A DNA stretch of 64,000 bases from Flavobacterium bernardetii (GCF_011305415.1 NZ_JAANOQ010000001.1:1-64000), one strand, 5' to 3'. Counted from the first letter of the stretch, positions 23,865-33,160 are shown. Translations and numbers: made by a program. Notes: generated by a model not told the origin, from the sequence alone.

Positions 23865-25067
23865 ATGAAGAATCTATTTAAATTTTTATCAATTGTTTTA
23901 ATTGCTCAGCTTTCAAATGCGCAAGACAGAGTAATTACAACTGGAGTTCCATTTTTACTAATTGCTGCCGATGCACGTTCCGCGGGTATGGCAGATATGG
24001 GAGTTGCTACTTCAGCGGATGCTTATTCACAACAATACAATCCTTCAAAATATGCTTTTTCTAAGCAAAAACAAGGGTTTTCAATGAGTTATACGCCTTA
24101 TTTAACAAGTATTGCTAACGACATTTCATTAGGTCAAATTACTTATTTTAATAGATTTAATGAGCGTAGTGCTTTCGCAGGAAGTTTACGTTACTTCGGT
24201 TTCGGAGATATTGAGTTAAGAGAAACTGGTAGTCCAGATGAAGTTCCTGTAATTACAAGTCCAAATGAATTTGCTTTAGATGTTTCGTATTCATTAAAAC
24301 TTAGCCCAGAATTCGCAATGGGTGTGGCAGGACGTTACATTCGTTCTAATCTAAAAATTGCTAATCAAACTTCTGATGCTAAACCAGCTTCTACATTTGC
24401 TGTTGATATTTCAGGTTTATATCAATCTGAAGAAGAAGCCTATGATAGCTTCAACGGAAGATGGAGAGCAGGTTTCAATTTTCAAAATTTAGGTCCGAAA
24501 ATTTCTTACGATAATGATCAGTTAAATGAAAATTTTCTTCCTGCAAATATGAGATTGGGTGGTAGTTTCGATTTTATTTTCGATGATTATAACAAAGTGA
24601 GTCTTATTGGAGAAGTTACTAAATTATTAGTGCCAACACCACAAATTCCAGATGCAGCAATTGATAGTAATAATGATGGTGATTTTACAGATCCAGATGA
24701 TGTTACTCAAGATGAGCAAAATGCAATTAATAATCAAAACTATAGACAAATTAGTTGGACAAGCGGAATTTTTCAATCATTTGGAGATGCACCAGATGGT
24801 TTTTCTGAAGAAATGAAAGAGTTTACTTGGGCTTTAGGAGCAGAATATTGGTATCAAGATTCATTTGCTTTTAGAGGAGGTTACTTTAATGAAAGTGTAG
24901 AAAAAGGTGCGAGAAAGTATATGACTTTAGGTGCTGGTTTCAAATATAACATCGTAAAAATTGATGTTTCATATTTGTTCTCTGCTTCGAAAGTGAGAAA
25001 CCCATTAGAAAATACATTACGTTTTTCTCTAACATTTAACTTCGGTGACGAATACGAAGATAATTAA
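23865..25067 (+). CDS. porV: Type IX secretion outer-membrane protein PorV
   Basis: The 400-residue protein has a signal peptide (MKNLFKFLSIVLIAQLSNAQ). It then shows the PorV hallmark TGVPFLLIAADARSAGMADM followed by ATSADAYSQQYNPSKYAF. It is beta-rich throughout, with a terminal membrane strand (NTLRFSLTFNFGDEY), as in FadL-like 14-stranded barrels. PorV binds the sorting domain of cargo leaving the translocon and carries it to PorU. It lies 92 bases after porU with its own promoter and is followed by a strong terminator. Confidence 0.95.
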   Translation: MKNLFKFLSIVLIAQLSNAQDRVITTGVPFLLIAADARSAGMADMGVATSADAYSQQYNPSKYAFSKQKQGFSMSYTPYLTSIANDISLGQITYFNRFNERSAFAGSLRYFGFGDIELRETGSPDEVPVITSPNEFALDVSYSLKLSPEFAMGVAGRYIRSNLKIANQTSDAKPASTFAVDISGLYQSEEEAYDSFNGRWRAGFNFQNLGPKISYDNDQLNENFLPANMRLGGSFDFIFDDYNKVSLIGEVTKLLVPTPQIPDAAIDSNNDGDFTDPDDVTQDEQNAINNQNYRQISWTSGIFQSFGDAPDGFSEEMKEFTWALGAEYWYQDSFAFRGGYFNESVEKGARKYMTLGAGFKYNIVKIDVSYLFSASKVRNPLENTLRFSLTFNFGDEYEDN

Positions 25068-25087
25068 TAGATATAAAAATAAACTTT

Positions 25088-25126
25088 AATCCAAATTCAA
25101 TTTTTTTTGAATTTGGATTTTTTTTC
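25088..25126 (+). terminator. Terminator after porV
   Basis: AATCCAAATTCAA (25088-25100) pairs with TTGAATTTGGATT (25107-25119), followed by seven T. Confidence 0.88.
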
Positions 25127-25156
25127 CTAAAAAATTTAATAATATAGAGCAAAAGT

Positions 25157-25639
25157 ATGAAGGAAATCCAAATAGAAACTAAATTATCAGTTTTCGAATC
25201 TTTCGATGAATTATCGCAATCAGAAAAAGAATATATGAATCAAGCTATTGAAATTAGAAAGAAAGCTTATGCTCCTTATTCTAAATTTCAAGTAGGAGCT
25301 GCAATAGTTTTGGATAATGGAATGGTTTTACAGGGTTCTAATCAAGAAAATGCAGCTTATCCTTCCGGACTTTGTGCTGAAAGAGTTGTAATTTTCTATG
25401 CAGGTGCAAATTATCCAAATAATAAAATTGTGAAACTTTTTATTACTGCAACACCTTCAGATAGAGATTCAGAAAATCCAATTCCTCCATGTGGTTCTTG
25501 TCGACAATCAATTGCTGAGTACGAAATTAAACAAGACTTACCAATCGAAATATATTTTATGGGAGCAAAAGGTGAAGTGTATAAATCAGATTCTTTGAAA
25601 AATTTATTACCTTTCATGTTCGATAAAAGTAATCTATAA
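25157..25639 (+). CDS. cdd: Cytidine deaminase
   Basis: The 160-residue protein has the zinc and catalytic motifs of cytidine deaminase: SGLCAERVV (C-A-E) near residue 75 and PPCGSCRQ (PCxxC) near 115. An N-terminal APYSKFQVGAAIVL substrate segment is also present. It converts cytidine or deoxycytidine to the uridine forms in pyrimidine salvage. The first 25 residues extend beyond the shortest homologues, as is usual in this group. It stands alone between porV and pdhA, matching the order I recall from Flavobacterium. Confidence 0.95.
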   Translation: MKEIQIETKLSVFESFDELSQSEKEYMNQAIEIRKKAYAPYSKFQVGAAIVLDNGMVLQGSNQENAAYPSGLCAERVVIFYAGANYPNNKIVKLFITATPSDRDSENPIPPCGSCRQSIAEYEIKQDLPIEIYFMGAKGEVYKSDSLKNLLPFMFDKSNL

Positions 25640-25723
25640 CAAATTCGTTCGCAAAATTTACATTAAATTGATTAAATTCTAAATTTAAACCGCAATTAAT
25701 TTTTAGAATAAAATACGTTGTAG

Positions 25724-25731
25724 TATTTTTG
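25724..25731 (+). promoter_or_regulatory. -7 box TATTTTTG of pdhA
   Basis: An exact TAnnTTTG match about 29 bases before the pdhA ATG at 25760; no convincing -33 element was seen. Confidence 0.5.
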
Positions 25732-25759
25732 TGGTTCGAAAAAAAATAAAAAAACACAT

Positions 25760-26761
25760 ATGAAACCAATTACAAAAGAAGTATATCTAAAATGGTATGA
25801 AGAAATGCAGTTTTGGAGAAAGTTTGAAGACAAATTAGCTGCGTTATATATACAACAAAAAGTAAGAGGATTTCTTCATTTATATAATGGACAAGAAGCT
25901 GTTTTAGCAGGTGCATTACATGCTATGGAGTTAGGCGGAAAAGATAAAATGATTACAGCTTACAGAAATCACGTACAACCAATTGGTATGGGTGTGGATC
26001 CAAAAGCAGTAATGGCAGAATTGTTAGGTAAGGTTACTGGTACTTCAAAAGGTATGGGTGGATCTATGCATATTTTTGCTAAAGAACACGGTTTTTATGG
26101 AGGTCATGGTATCGTTGGAGCGCAAATTCCTGTTGGTGCTGGTATGGCTTTCGCTGATAAATATTTTGAAACTGGTGGAGTTACTTTAACTTATTTTGGA
26201 GATGGTGCTGCACGTCAAGGTTCCTTACACGAAGCTTTCAATATGGCAATGTTATGGAAATTACCAGTAGTGTTTATTTGTGAAAACAATGGATATGCGA
26301 TGGGAACTTCTGTTGAAAGAACTGCCAATCATACAGATATTTGGAAATTAGGTTTAGGGTATGAAATGCCTTCTGGACCAGTTGACGGAATGAATCCAGT
26401 AAAAGTTGCTGAAGCTATGCATGAAGCAATGGAAAGAGCACGTCGTGGAGACGGACCAACTTTCTTAGAAATGAAAACATACAGATATAGAGGTCACTCT
26501 ATGTCAGATGCACAGCATTATAGAACTAAAGATGAGGTGGAAGAATACAAAAAAATCGATCCAATTACTCAAGTTTTAGATATCATCAAAGAAAACAATT
26601 ACGCTACTGAAGCGGAAATCGAAGCTATGGATCAAAGAGTAAATGATTTAGTAGCTGAATGTGAAAAATTCGCTGAAGAATCTCCTTTCCCAGAAGCACA
26701 ACAATTATATGATGTAGTTTACGATCAAGAAAATTATCCATTTATTCCTCACAGACTATAA
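25760..26761 (+). CDS. pdhA: Pyruvate dehydrogenase E1 component, alpha subunit
   Basis: The 333-residue protein is a thiamine diphosphate E1-alpha. It shows the thiamine-binding GDGAARQGSLHEAFNMAMLW followed by VVFICENNGYAMGTS. The phosphorylation-loop-like region YRYRGHSMSDAQHYRTKDEV and the early YNGQEAVLAG and TAYRNH segments are also present. With E1-beta it decarboxylates pyruvate and passes the acetyl group to lipoyl E2. The E2 gene follows after 2 bases. No E1-beta gene is present here; in flavobacteria it is often encoded elsewhere. Confidence 0.95.
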   Translation: MKPITKEVYLKWYEEMQFWRKFEDKLAALYIQQKVRGFLHLYNGQEAVLAGALHAMELGGKDKMITAYRNHVQPIGMGVDPKAVMAELLGKVTGTSKGMGGSMHIFAKEHGFYGGHGIVGAQIPVGAGMAFADKYFETGGVTLTYFGDGAARQGSLHEAFNMAMLWKLPVVFICENNGYAMGTSVERTANHTDIWKLGLGYEMPSGPVDGMNPVKVAEAMHEAMERARRGDGPTFLEMKTYRYRGHSMSDAQHYRTKDEVEEYKKIDPITQVLDIIKENNYATEAEIEAMDQRVNDLVAECEKFAEESPFPEAQQLYDVVYDQENYPFIPHRL

Positions 26762-26763
26762 TT

Positions 26764-28380
26764 ATGGCAACAGTAATTACAATGCCCCGTTTAAGTGATA
26801 CCATGACTGAAGGAGTGGTAGCAACTTGGTTGAAAAAAGTGGGTGATACAATTAAAACAGGTGAAATTTTAGCTGAAATCGAAACAGATAAAGCTACAAT
26901 GGAATTTGAATCTTTCTATGATGGGGTTTTATTACACATCGGAATTCAAGAAGGAGAATCGGCACCAGTTGATTCTTTATTAGCAATTGTTGGTAAAGCA
27001 GGAGAAGATATTTCTGCATTATTATCTGGCGGCGCTCCAAAAGAAGAAGCTGCTCCAGTTACAGAAGTGAAAGCTGAAGCTCCAGCTGCAACAACTACTA
27101 AAGCTGAAATTCCAGCAGGTGTAAAAGTAGTAACTATGCCTCGTTTGTCTGATACAATGACAACAGGAACAGTTGCAACTTGGTTGAAAAAAGTAGGTGA
27201 TACTGTAAAAGAAGGAGATATTTTAGCAGAAATCGAAACGGATAAAGCTACAATGGAATTCGAATCTTTCAATGCAGGTACTTTATTATATATTGGTGTT
27301 GAAGAAGGAGGAACAGCTCCAGTTGATACCATTTTAGCAATCTTAGGTCCAGCAGGTACTGATGTTTCTGCAATTGCTACAAATTATTCAGTTGGTGGAA
27401 ACGCTGAAGCTCCAAAAGCTGAAGAAGTTAAATCATCTACGCAAACTGAAACAACTTCAAACACCCAACTTCCAGCTTCTAACTCAAATGATAGAATTTT
27501 CGCCTCGCCATTAGCTAAAAAAATAGCTTCTGATAAAGGAATCAACTTATCTCAAGTGAAAGGTTCTGGTGAAAACGGAAGAATTACAAAATCAGATGTA
27601 GAAAACTTTACTCCATCAACAGCTAGCGCTCCGGCTCAAACAGTTGTTGAAGCAAAAGAAACTCCAGCTGCAGCAAAAGTATTTGTTCCAAACGGAGAAA
27701 AATTTACAGAAGAAATTAAGAATTCGCAAATGCGAAAAATTATAGCGAAACGATTAGCAGAATCATTATTTACAGCACCACATTACAATTTAGTAATTGA
27801 GGTGGCTATGGATGAAGCAATGAAATCTAGAGTTGTAATTAATACAGTTCCAGATACAAAAGTTTCATTTAATGATATGGTGATTAAAGCATCGGCAATG
27901 GCATTAAAAAAGCATCCAAAAATTAATTCACAATGGAGAGAAGAGTCAATTCTTATCAATCATCACGTGAATATTGGTGTAGCTGTAGCTGTGGAAGACG
28001 GATTAGTAGTTCCTGTTTTAAACTTTACAGACCAAATGAGTTTGTCTCAAATTGGTGCTGGAGTTCGTGATTTAGCAGGTAGAGCGAAATCTAAAAAATT
28101 ATTACCTACAGAAATGGAAGGTAGTACGTTTACGATTTCTAACTTAGGTATGTTTGGAATTACAGAATTTAATTCAATCATAAATCAACCTAACTCTGCA
28201 ATTTTATCTGTTGGAGCAATTGTTGAAAAACCAGTAGTGAAAGACGGACAAATTGTCGTAGGAAATACGATGATGCTTTCTTTAGCTTGCGATCACAGAA
28301 CAATTGATGGCGCAACTGGAGCTCAATTTTTACAAACATTAAAACAATTTATTGAAAATCCAGTTACAATGTTAGCATAA
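26764..28380 (+). CDS. pdhC: Pyruvate dehydrogenase E2, dihydrolipoamide acetyltransferase
   Basis: The 538-residue protein has two lipoyl domains with the lysine in EIETDKATMEFESF (near residues 42 and 161); the second domain is almost a copy of the first. Flexible Ala/Glu-rich linkers follow each. A peripheral subunit-binding domain lies near residue 245 (FASPLAKKIASDKGI and GSGENGRITKSDV). The catalytic domain ends with the active-site motif DHRTIDGATGAQFL. It forms the core of the pyruvate dehydrogenase complex in the cytoplasm. It is translationally close to pdhA and followed by a strong terminator. Confidence 0.95.
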   Translation: MATVITMPRLSDTMTEGVVATWLKKVGDTIKTGEILAEIETDKATMEFESFYDGVLLHIGIQEGESAPVDSLLAIVGKAGEDISALLSGGAPKEEAAPVTEVKAEAPAATTTKAEIPAGVKVVTMPRLSDTMTTGTVATWLKKVGDTVKEGDILAEIETDKATMEFESFNAGTLLYIGVEEGGTAPVDTILAILGPAGTDVSAIATNYSVGGNAEAPKAEEVKSSTQTETTSNTQLPASNSNDRIFASPLAKKIASDKGINLSQVKGSGENGRITKSDVENFTPSTASAPAQTVVEAKETPAAAKVFVPNGEKFTEEIKNSQMRKIIAKRLAESLFTAPHYNLVIEVAMDEAMKSRVVINTVPDTKVSFNDMVIKASAMALKKHPKINSQWREESILINHHVNIGVAVAVEDGLVVPVLNFTDQMSLSQIGAGVRDLAGRAKSKKLLPTEMEGSTFTISNLGMFGITEFNSIINQPNSAILSVGAIVEKPVVKDGQIVVGNTMMLSLACDHRTIDGATGAQFLQTLKQFIENPVTMLA

Positions 28381-28405
28381 AATTTTCATAAAATACATAA
28401 ATAAA

Positions 28406-28440
28406 AATCCCGTCTTGTAAATACTTGACGGGATTTTTTT
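28406..28440 (+). terminator. Terminator after pdhC
   Basis: AATCCCGTC (28406-28414) pairs with GACGGGATT (28427-28435), followed by a T-run. Confidence 0.88.
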
Positions 28441-28462
28441 ATTTTTACTAAAATTTAAAAAT

Positions 28463-29455
28463 ATGAACAAAATTTCACTAATTGCTTTTGGATTACTAAT
28501 TGCATCTTGCGGACCCGCTAAAATGATTCCAACTCCTGATGTGATTTCAGAAGTGCAAGAAAATAAGTCTAAAGAAGTAATTGCTTTTGCTCAAGAAGCT
28601 AATGTTTCTAAAACATTAAAATATTTAACTTCAGATGAATTGGAAGGAAGAGATTCTGGAAGTAAAGGCATCGAAAAAGCATCCATTTACCTTGAAAATC
28701 TGTTAAAAGAAAACGGTATCAAACCCTATTTCAAAACCTATCGTGATACACTTTCGAATTTTGAAAAAACATCATATAATATTGTAGGCTATATTGAAGG
28801 AACGGATCCAGTTTTAAAAAACGAATTTGTAATTATTGGTGCACATTATGATCATATTGGTAAAATTTCTGCCGTAAATGGAGACGATATTGCTAATGGA
28901 GCCAACGATAACGCTGCAGGAACTACATCAGTTTCAGAAGTTGCGAAATACTTCGCGAAAGCAAAATCTAACAAAAGAAGTTTGTTGTTTGTGTTCTTTT
29001 CTGCTGAAGAAAAAGGATTACTAGGTTCTAAACATTTAGCAGCAAAATTGAAACAACAAAATATGAATTTATATTTCATGTTCAATTACGAAATGGTTGG
29101 CGTTCCTATGCAAAATAGAGATATGCTAATGTATATTACCGGTTTTGGAAAAAGTAATATGGCTGCCAAAATGAACGAATATTCTGGAGATAAATTAGTG
29201 GGTTATATACCAGCTGAAACGAAATATATGTTATTTAGAGCGTCAGATAATTTTCCTTTTTATGACGAATTTAATGTGCCAGCTCAAACGGTTTCCACTT
29301 TCGATTTTGAAAATTTCGACTTTTATCACCAACCAGATGACGAATTCGAATTGATGAATACAGCACATATTACTACTGTCGTAAATAAAACAATTCCAGT
29401 TTTAGAAAAAATGATGAATGCACCAACTAAAGAAATCAAATTAAATGCAAAATAA
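28463..29455 (+). CDS. M28 family zinc aminopeptidase lipoprotein
   Basis: The 330-residue protein starts with a lipoprotein signal (FGLLIASC). The M28 metal-binding motifs are in order: IIGAHYDHIG near residue 127, NGANDNAAGTTSV near 145, and FFSAEEKGLLGSKHL near 178, with late FDFENFDFYHQPDDEF giving the last histidine. It should be a dizinc aminopeptidase anchored in the cell envelope that trims peptides. The N-terminal LKYLTSDELEGRDSGSKG is typical of this subgroup. The downstream SDR gene overlaps its end by 11 bases. Confidence 0.92.
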   Translation: MNKISLIAFGLLIASCGPAKMIPTPDVISEVQENKSKEVIAFAQEANVSKTLKYLTSDELEGRDSGSKGIEKASIYLENLLKENGIKPYFKTYRDTLSNFEKTSYNIVGYIEGTDPVLKNEFVIIGAHYDHIGKISAVNGDDIANGANDNAAGTTSVSEVAKYFAKAKSNKRSLLFVFFSAEEKGLLGSKHLAAKLKQQNMNLYFMFNYEMVGVPMQNRDMLMYITGFGKSNMAAKMNEYSGDKLVGYIPAETKYMLFRASDNFPFYDEFNVPAQTVSTFDFENFDFYHQPDDEFELMNTAHITTVVNKTIPVLEKMMNAPTKEIKLNAK

Positions 29456-30128
29456 AAATATAATCATTACAGGAACTTCTCGTGGAATTGGCTATGAAAT
29501 GGCCTTGCAGTTCGCAAATGCAGGTTACAACGTTTTAGCAATTTCTCGTAAAACACCACAAATTTTAATCGAACACGAAAATATTACCTGTTTGCCAATT
29601 GATATTTCAGACGAAAATCAGTTGCAACAAGTGAATGAATTCATTTCGAAAACTTTGAAAAAAGTAGACGTGTTAATCCATAATGCAGGAAGTTTATTGC
29701 ATAAAAATTTTACTGAAATTACCACACAAGAATTTCAAAATATCTATAAAGTAAATGTTTTTGCTGTTGCCGAATTAACCAAAATCTGTATTCCGTTTAT
29801 GGAGAAAGGAAGTCATGTTGTAACCATAAGTTCTATGGGCGGCATCCAAGGAAGTATGAAATTCGCAGGACTTTCAGCCTACAGTTCAAGCAAAGGAGCA
29901 GTAATTACATTGTCGGAATTACTAGCAGAAGAATATAAAGAAAACGGAATTGCGTTCAATGTTTTAGCACTTGGATCCGTAAATACAGAAATGTTGCAAG
30001 AAGCTTTTCCTGGTTATGAAGCACCACTTTCAGCAAAAGAAATGGCCGATTATATTTATAATTTCGCCTTAACTGGAAACAAATATTATAACGGAAAAGT
30101 GTTGCAGGTGAGTTCTACAACGCCTTAA
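29445..30128 (+). CDS. Short-chain dehydrogenase/reductase
   Basis: The 227-residue protein is a classical SDR with the cofactor motif TGTSRGIGYE near residue 8, HNAG near 80, a catalytic serine in VTISSMGG, and the Y-x-x-x-K pair in SAYSSSKGA near 150. It is cytoplasmic and acts on an unknown alcohol or ketone with NAD(P)H. It overlaps the M28 peptidase gene by 11 bases, so the two are probably translated from one message. Confidence 0.9.
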   Translation: MQNKNIIITGTSRGIGYEMALQFANAGYNVLAISRKTPQILIEHENITCLPIDISDENQLQQVNEFISKTLKKVDVLIHNAGSLLHKNFTEITTQEFQNIYKVNVFAVAELTKICIPFMEKGSHVVTISSMGGIQGSMKFAGLSAYSSSKGAVITLSELLAEEYKENGIAFNVLALGSVNTEMLQEAFPGYEAPLSAKEMADYIYNFALTGNKYYNGKVLQVSSTTP

Positions 30129-30168
30129 GGTTTTTTGTAAATTGTAATTCAAATTAAACTATACACCT

Positions 30169-31002
30169 ATGACTAAATTAAACGCCATTCAATTATTTGA
30201 AGACAAAAAAGTAAGAACTGTTTGGGATGCTGAACAAGAAAAATGGTTTATTTCTATTATTGATGTAATAGAAATTCTAACGGGAAGTGACCGTCCAAGG
30301 AAATATTGGGGCGACTTAAAAAAGAAATTAGAAAAAGAAGGAAGTCAGTTGTCCGAAAATATCGGACAACTGAAAATGCAATCCTCAGATGGTAAATTTT
30401 ACAAAACGGATGTTGCTCATGTGGAACAATTATTTCGTTTAATACAATCTGTTCCGTCGCCAAAAGCAGAACCATTTAAACTTTGGTTAGCACAAATCGC
30501 AGCAGAGAGATTAGATGAAATGCAAGATCCAGAACTTACAATTGATAGGGCTTTGGAGCAATATTTGCAATTAGGTTATTCTGAAAGCTGGATAAATCAA
30601 CGCTTAAAAAGTATTGAAATCCGAAAAGAATTAACGGATGAATGGAAAAACAGAGGTGTAAAAGAAGGGCAACAATTTGCCATTTTAACCGATATAATTT
30701 CAAAAGCTTGGTCAGATAAAACGACAAAAGAATATAAAATTTTAAAAGGTTTAAAGAAGGAGAATCTTCGGGACAACATGACAAATACCGAGTTGATTTT
30801 AAATATGTTGGCAGAAGCATCAGCAAAAGATATTTCGCAAGCAGTAAATCCAGAGACTTTTGAAGAAAATAAAATAGTAGCTGAACAAGGTGGAAATGTA
30901 GCTAATGTTGCTAGAAAAGAATTAGAAGCAAAAACTGGAAAAAAAGTGATAACGGAAAGTAATGCCAAATCAATATTAGGATTAAAGAATAACAATAAAT
31001 AA
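30169..31002 (+). CDS. BRO-N / DinD-like antirepressor-type protein
   Basis: The 277-residue protein begins with a BRO-N-like domain (about residues 1-110: AIQLFEDKKVRTVWDAEQEK, WFISIIDVIEIL, then LFRLIQSVPSPKAEPFKLWL and AAERLDEM). A DinD-like C-terminal half follows, containing GLKKENLRDNMTNTELILNM and AEASAKDISQA. Such proteins are found in phages and as chromosomal DNA-damage-inducible genes; DinD of E. coli is similar in length. It lies 3 bases before the SprT-like gene, suggesting coupling. No other phage gene is near, so it looks like a single acquired gene. DNA binding is inferred only from the family. Confidence 0.78.
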   Translation: MTKLNAIQLFEDKKVRTVWDAEQEKWFISIIDVIEILTGSDRPRKYWGDLKKKLEKEGSQLSENIGQLKMQSSDGKFYKTDVAHVEQLFRLIQSVPSPKAEPFKLWLAQIAAERLDEMQDPELTIDRALEQYLQLGYSESWINQRLKSIEIRKELTDEWKNRGVKEGQQFAILTDIISKAWSDKTTKEYKILKGLKKENLRDNMTNTELILNMLAEASAKDISQAVNPETFEENKIVAEQGGNVANVARKELEAKTGKKVITESNAKSILGLKNNNK

Positions 31003-31005
31003 TTA

Positions 31006-31608
31006 ATGTCAGACGTATTACAAAAATATTTACCAGAACACGCTGTGGAACCAGTTTTCGAACTGATTAAACAAAATCAGGTGCACTTGAAAATTGTCAA
31101 TGAACGAAATACACGTCATGGCGATTATCGTAGATATCCTGATGGTTTTCATCAAATTACGGTAAATGCTAATTTGAATAAATACCGATTTTTAATGACG
31201 TTAATTCATGAAATCGCACATTTGGTAGCTTTTGAAAAATATGGTAGAAATATTTTACCACACGGTACGGAATGGAAAATTACATTTCAGCATTTAATGA
31301 TTCCTTTTATTCGTCCAGAAATTTTTCCACATCAAATTTTACCTTTAATGGCAAGGCATTTCAGAAATCCAAAAGCGAGTTCTGATACGGATGCGACTTT
31401 GTCCTTAGCTTTAAAACAATTTGATGAGAGAAATACAGAGAATAATTATATCTTTGAAATTCCATACGGGAGTACGTTCCGAATTAAAAACGGGAAAGTA
31501 TTTAAAAAGATTGCATTACGTGTCAAACGATACGAATGTTTAGAAGTAAGTTCAGGTAGAATGTTCTTGTTTCAACCCAATGCAGAAGTAGAAGTGATTT
31601 CAAATTAA
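31006..31608 (+). CDS. SprT-like zinc metallopeptidase domain protein
   Basis: The 200-residue protein contains the zinc motif LIHEIAHLVAFEKYG (HExxH) near residue 65. A third likely histidine ligand is in LPHGTEWK about 20 residues later, as in SprT/Spartan domains. The usual C-terminal zinc-ribbon cysteines are absent; the tail instead has a beta-rich segment (YGSTFRIKNGKVFKKIALRV). Spartan-like enzymes remove DNA-protein crosslinks, but the role of the short bacterial forms is not settled. It lies 3 bases after the DinD-like gene and 1 base before a small secreted-protein gene. Confidence 0.85.
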   Translation: MSDVLQKYLPEHAVEPVFELIKQNQVHLKIVNERNTRHGDYRRYPDGFHQITVNANLNKYRFLMTLIHEIAHLVAFEKYGRNILPHGTEWKITFQHLMIPFIRPEIFPHQILPLMARHFRNPKASSDTDATLSLALKQFDERNTENNYIFEIPYGSTFRIKNGKVFKKIALRVKRYECLEVSSGRMFLFQPNAEVEVISN

Positions 31609-31609
31609 A

Positions 31610-32107
31610 ATGAAAAAATATCTTTTAATAGTATTTATTTTCAATAGCCTTTTAAGTAATGCTCAAAATTATATTTTAGAAAATGAAGAATTAATTTTTT
31701 CATTTAATACTAAAAACGGTAAAAAATTAGTTTTAGCTAAAGATAAAGAAAACGAATATATTGTATATCGTTTTGGAACAAAAGAAAAAATTGAATTAGA
31801 ATATCCTGAGAAAAATATAGAAAGTTGGAGTAAATTTACTTACGGACATTATTTAAGAGGTGGCGGAAAACAAAATGCTGGAATGGAATTAGAATCTATT
31901 TTTTTTCAAATTAATAATTTCAGTTATACAATATATAAAAATTACCATTCCGAAGACAATAGTTTTGAAACTGGGATTAAGATTAGAAATTTATCTGATG
32001 ATAAAATAATTGATATCACAGGAAAATATAAAACAATAAAAGGCTCTTTTTATAAATTAAGAGATGAAGAATTAATAGAAGAAGACAAAGATAGAATAGA
32101 TGAATAA
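31610..32107 (+). CDS. Secreted protein of unknown function
   Basis: This 165-residue protein has a signal peptide (MKKYLLIVFIFNSLLSNAQ) and a mature part rich in Lys, Glu and aromatic residues (ELIFSFNTKNGKKLVLAKDK, EYIVYRFGTKEKIELEYPEK). It looks beta-rich and resembles small periplasmic proteins that report cell state, but I recognise no family. Its stop overlaps the start of the downstream nucleotidyltransferase gene by 8 bases, so it belongs to the same transcript. Confidence 0.65.
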   Translation: MKKYLLIVFIFNSLLSNAQNYILENEELIFSFNTKNGKKLVLAKDKENEYIVYRFGTKEKIELEYPEKNIESWSKFTYGHYLRGGGKQNAGMELESIFFQINNFSYTIYKNYHSEDNSFETGIKIRNLSDDKIIDITGKYKTIKGSFYKLRDEELIEEDKDRIDE

Positions 32108-33158
32108 AAATTATTACGCCATATTAATGGCAGGTGGAGTAGGTTCTAGGTTTTGGCCAGTAAGTACAGCTGAATATCCGAAACAATTTCATGATATGTT
32201 AGGAACGGGTGAAACGCTAATTCAGAAAACATTTAGTCGTTTATCTCAAATTATTCCAAAAGAAAATATTTTAATTCTTACTAACGAAAGTTATAACGAT
32301 ATTGTTTTAGAACAACTTCCTTCTGTCACACAAGAACAAGTTATTTTGGAACCAGCCATGCGAAATACAGCACCATGTATTTTGTACGCTTCATTAAAAA
32401 TAAAAAAACTAAACCCAGATGCTTTAATTTTAGTGGCGCCAAGTGACCATTGGATTGAAGATGAAATGCAATTTGCTGCCAATTTAAAACAATCATTTAA
32501 TTATTGTGAAACCCAAGATACGTTAATGACTTTAGGTATTTTGCCTACTTTTCCAAACACGGGTTATGGTTATATTGAATACGATAAATTAGATTCTCGA
32601 TTGATTAAAAAAGTAGTTCAGTTTAGAGAAAAACCAGATTATAAAACCGCTCAAAAATTCATTCAGAGTAGAAATTTCTTATGGAATGCAGGGATTTTTA
32701 TTTGGAGTGTGAAATCAATAGTTACAGCTTTTGAAAAGTTTCAACCAGAAATGTACGAACATTTCTTAAAAGGATATGATGCCTACAATACAACTGATGA
32801 AAAAACTTTTATTACTGAAAATTATCCGTTAGCAGAAAATATTTCAATTGATTATGCGATTTTGGAAAAAGCACAAAATGTGTTTGTTTTATCAGCTACT
32901 TTTGATTGGAATGATTTAGGAACTTGGGGTTCATTATACGATAAATTAGACAAAGACGAAGCAAATAATGCCATTGTTAATGCTACTGTTTATTTAGAAA
33001 ACGCCACTCATAACATCATCAGAACAGAAGGTAAAAAACTAGTAGTTATTGATGGTTTGAGAGATTATATTATTGTAGATAAGGAAAATGTACTTTTTAT
33101 TTATCCGAAATCTAAAGAACAAGACATTAAGAAAATTGTAGGTAAACTAAATCTATAA
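32100..33158 (+). CDS. manC: Mannose-1-phosphate guanylyltransferase
   Basis: The 352-residue protein has the nucleotidyltransferase signature AILMAGGVGSRFWPVSTAEYPKQF near residue 8, later VAPSDHWI, GYGYIEY, FREKPD, WNAGIFIW and the late FDWNDLGTWGS. It makes GDP-mannose from GTP and mannose-1-phosphate for glycan synthesis. It lacks the C-terminal isomerase domain of bifunctional ManC/AlgA enzymes, as is normal for this group. It is the last gene before a perfect palindromic terminator and lies 9 kb from the polysaccharide cluster. Confidence 0.93.
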   Translation: MNKNYYAILMAGGVGSRFWPVSTAEYPKQFHDMLGTGETLIQKTFSRLSQIIPKENILILTNESYNDIVLEQLPSVTQEQVILEPAMRNTAPCILYASLKIKKLNPDALILVAPSDHWIEDEMQFAANLKQSFNYCETQDTLMTLGILPTFPNTGYGYIEYDKLDSRLIKKVVQFREKPDYKTAQKFIQSRNFLWNAGIFIWSVKSIVTAFEKFQPEMYEHFLKGYDAYNTTDEKTFITENYPLAENISIDYAILEKAQNVFVLSATFDWNDLGTWGSLYDKLDKDEANNAIVNATVYLENATHNIIRTEGKKLVVIDGLRDYIIVDKENVLFIYPKSKEQDIKKIVGKLNL

Positions 33159-33160
33159 AT

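Noticed and set aside
30169..31608. Prophage remnant around the BRO/DinD-like gene.
   Set aside because: No integrase, structural, lysis or replication genes and no attachment-site repeats lie nearby; the neighbours are ordinary chromosomal genes.
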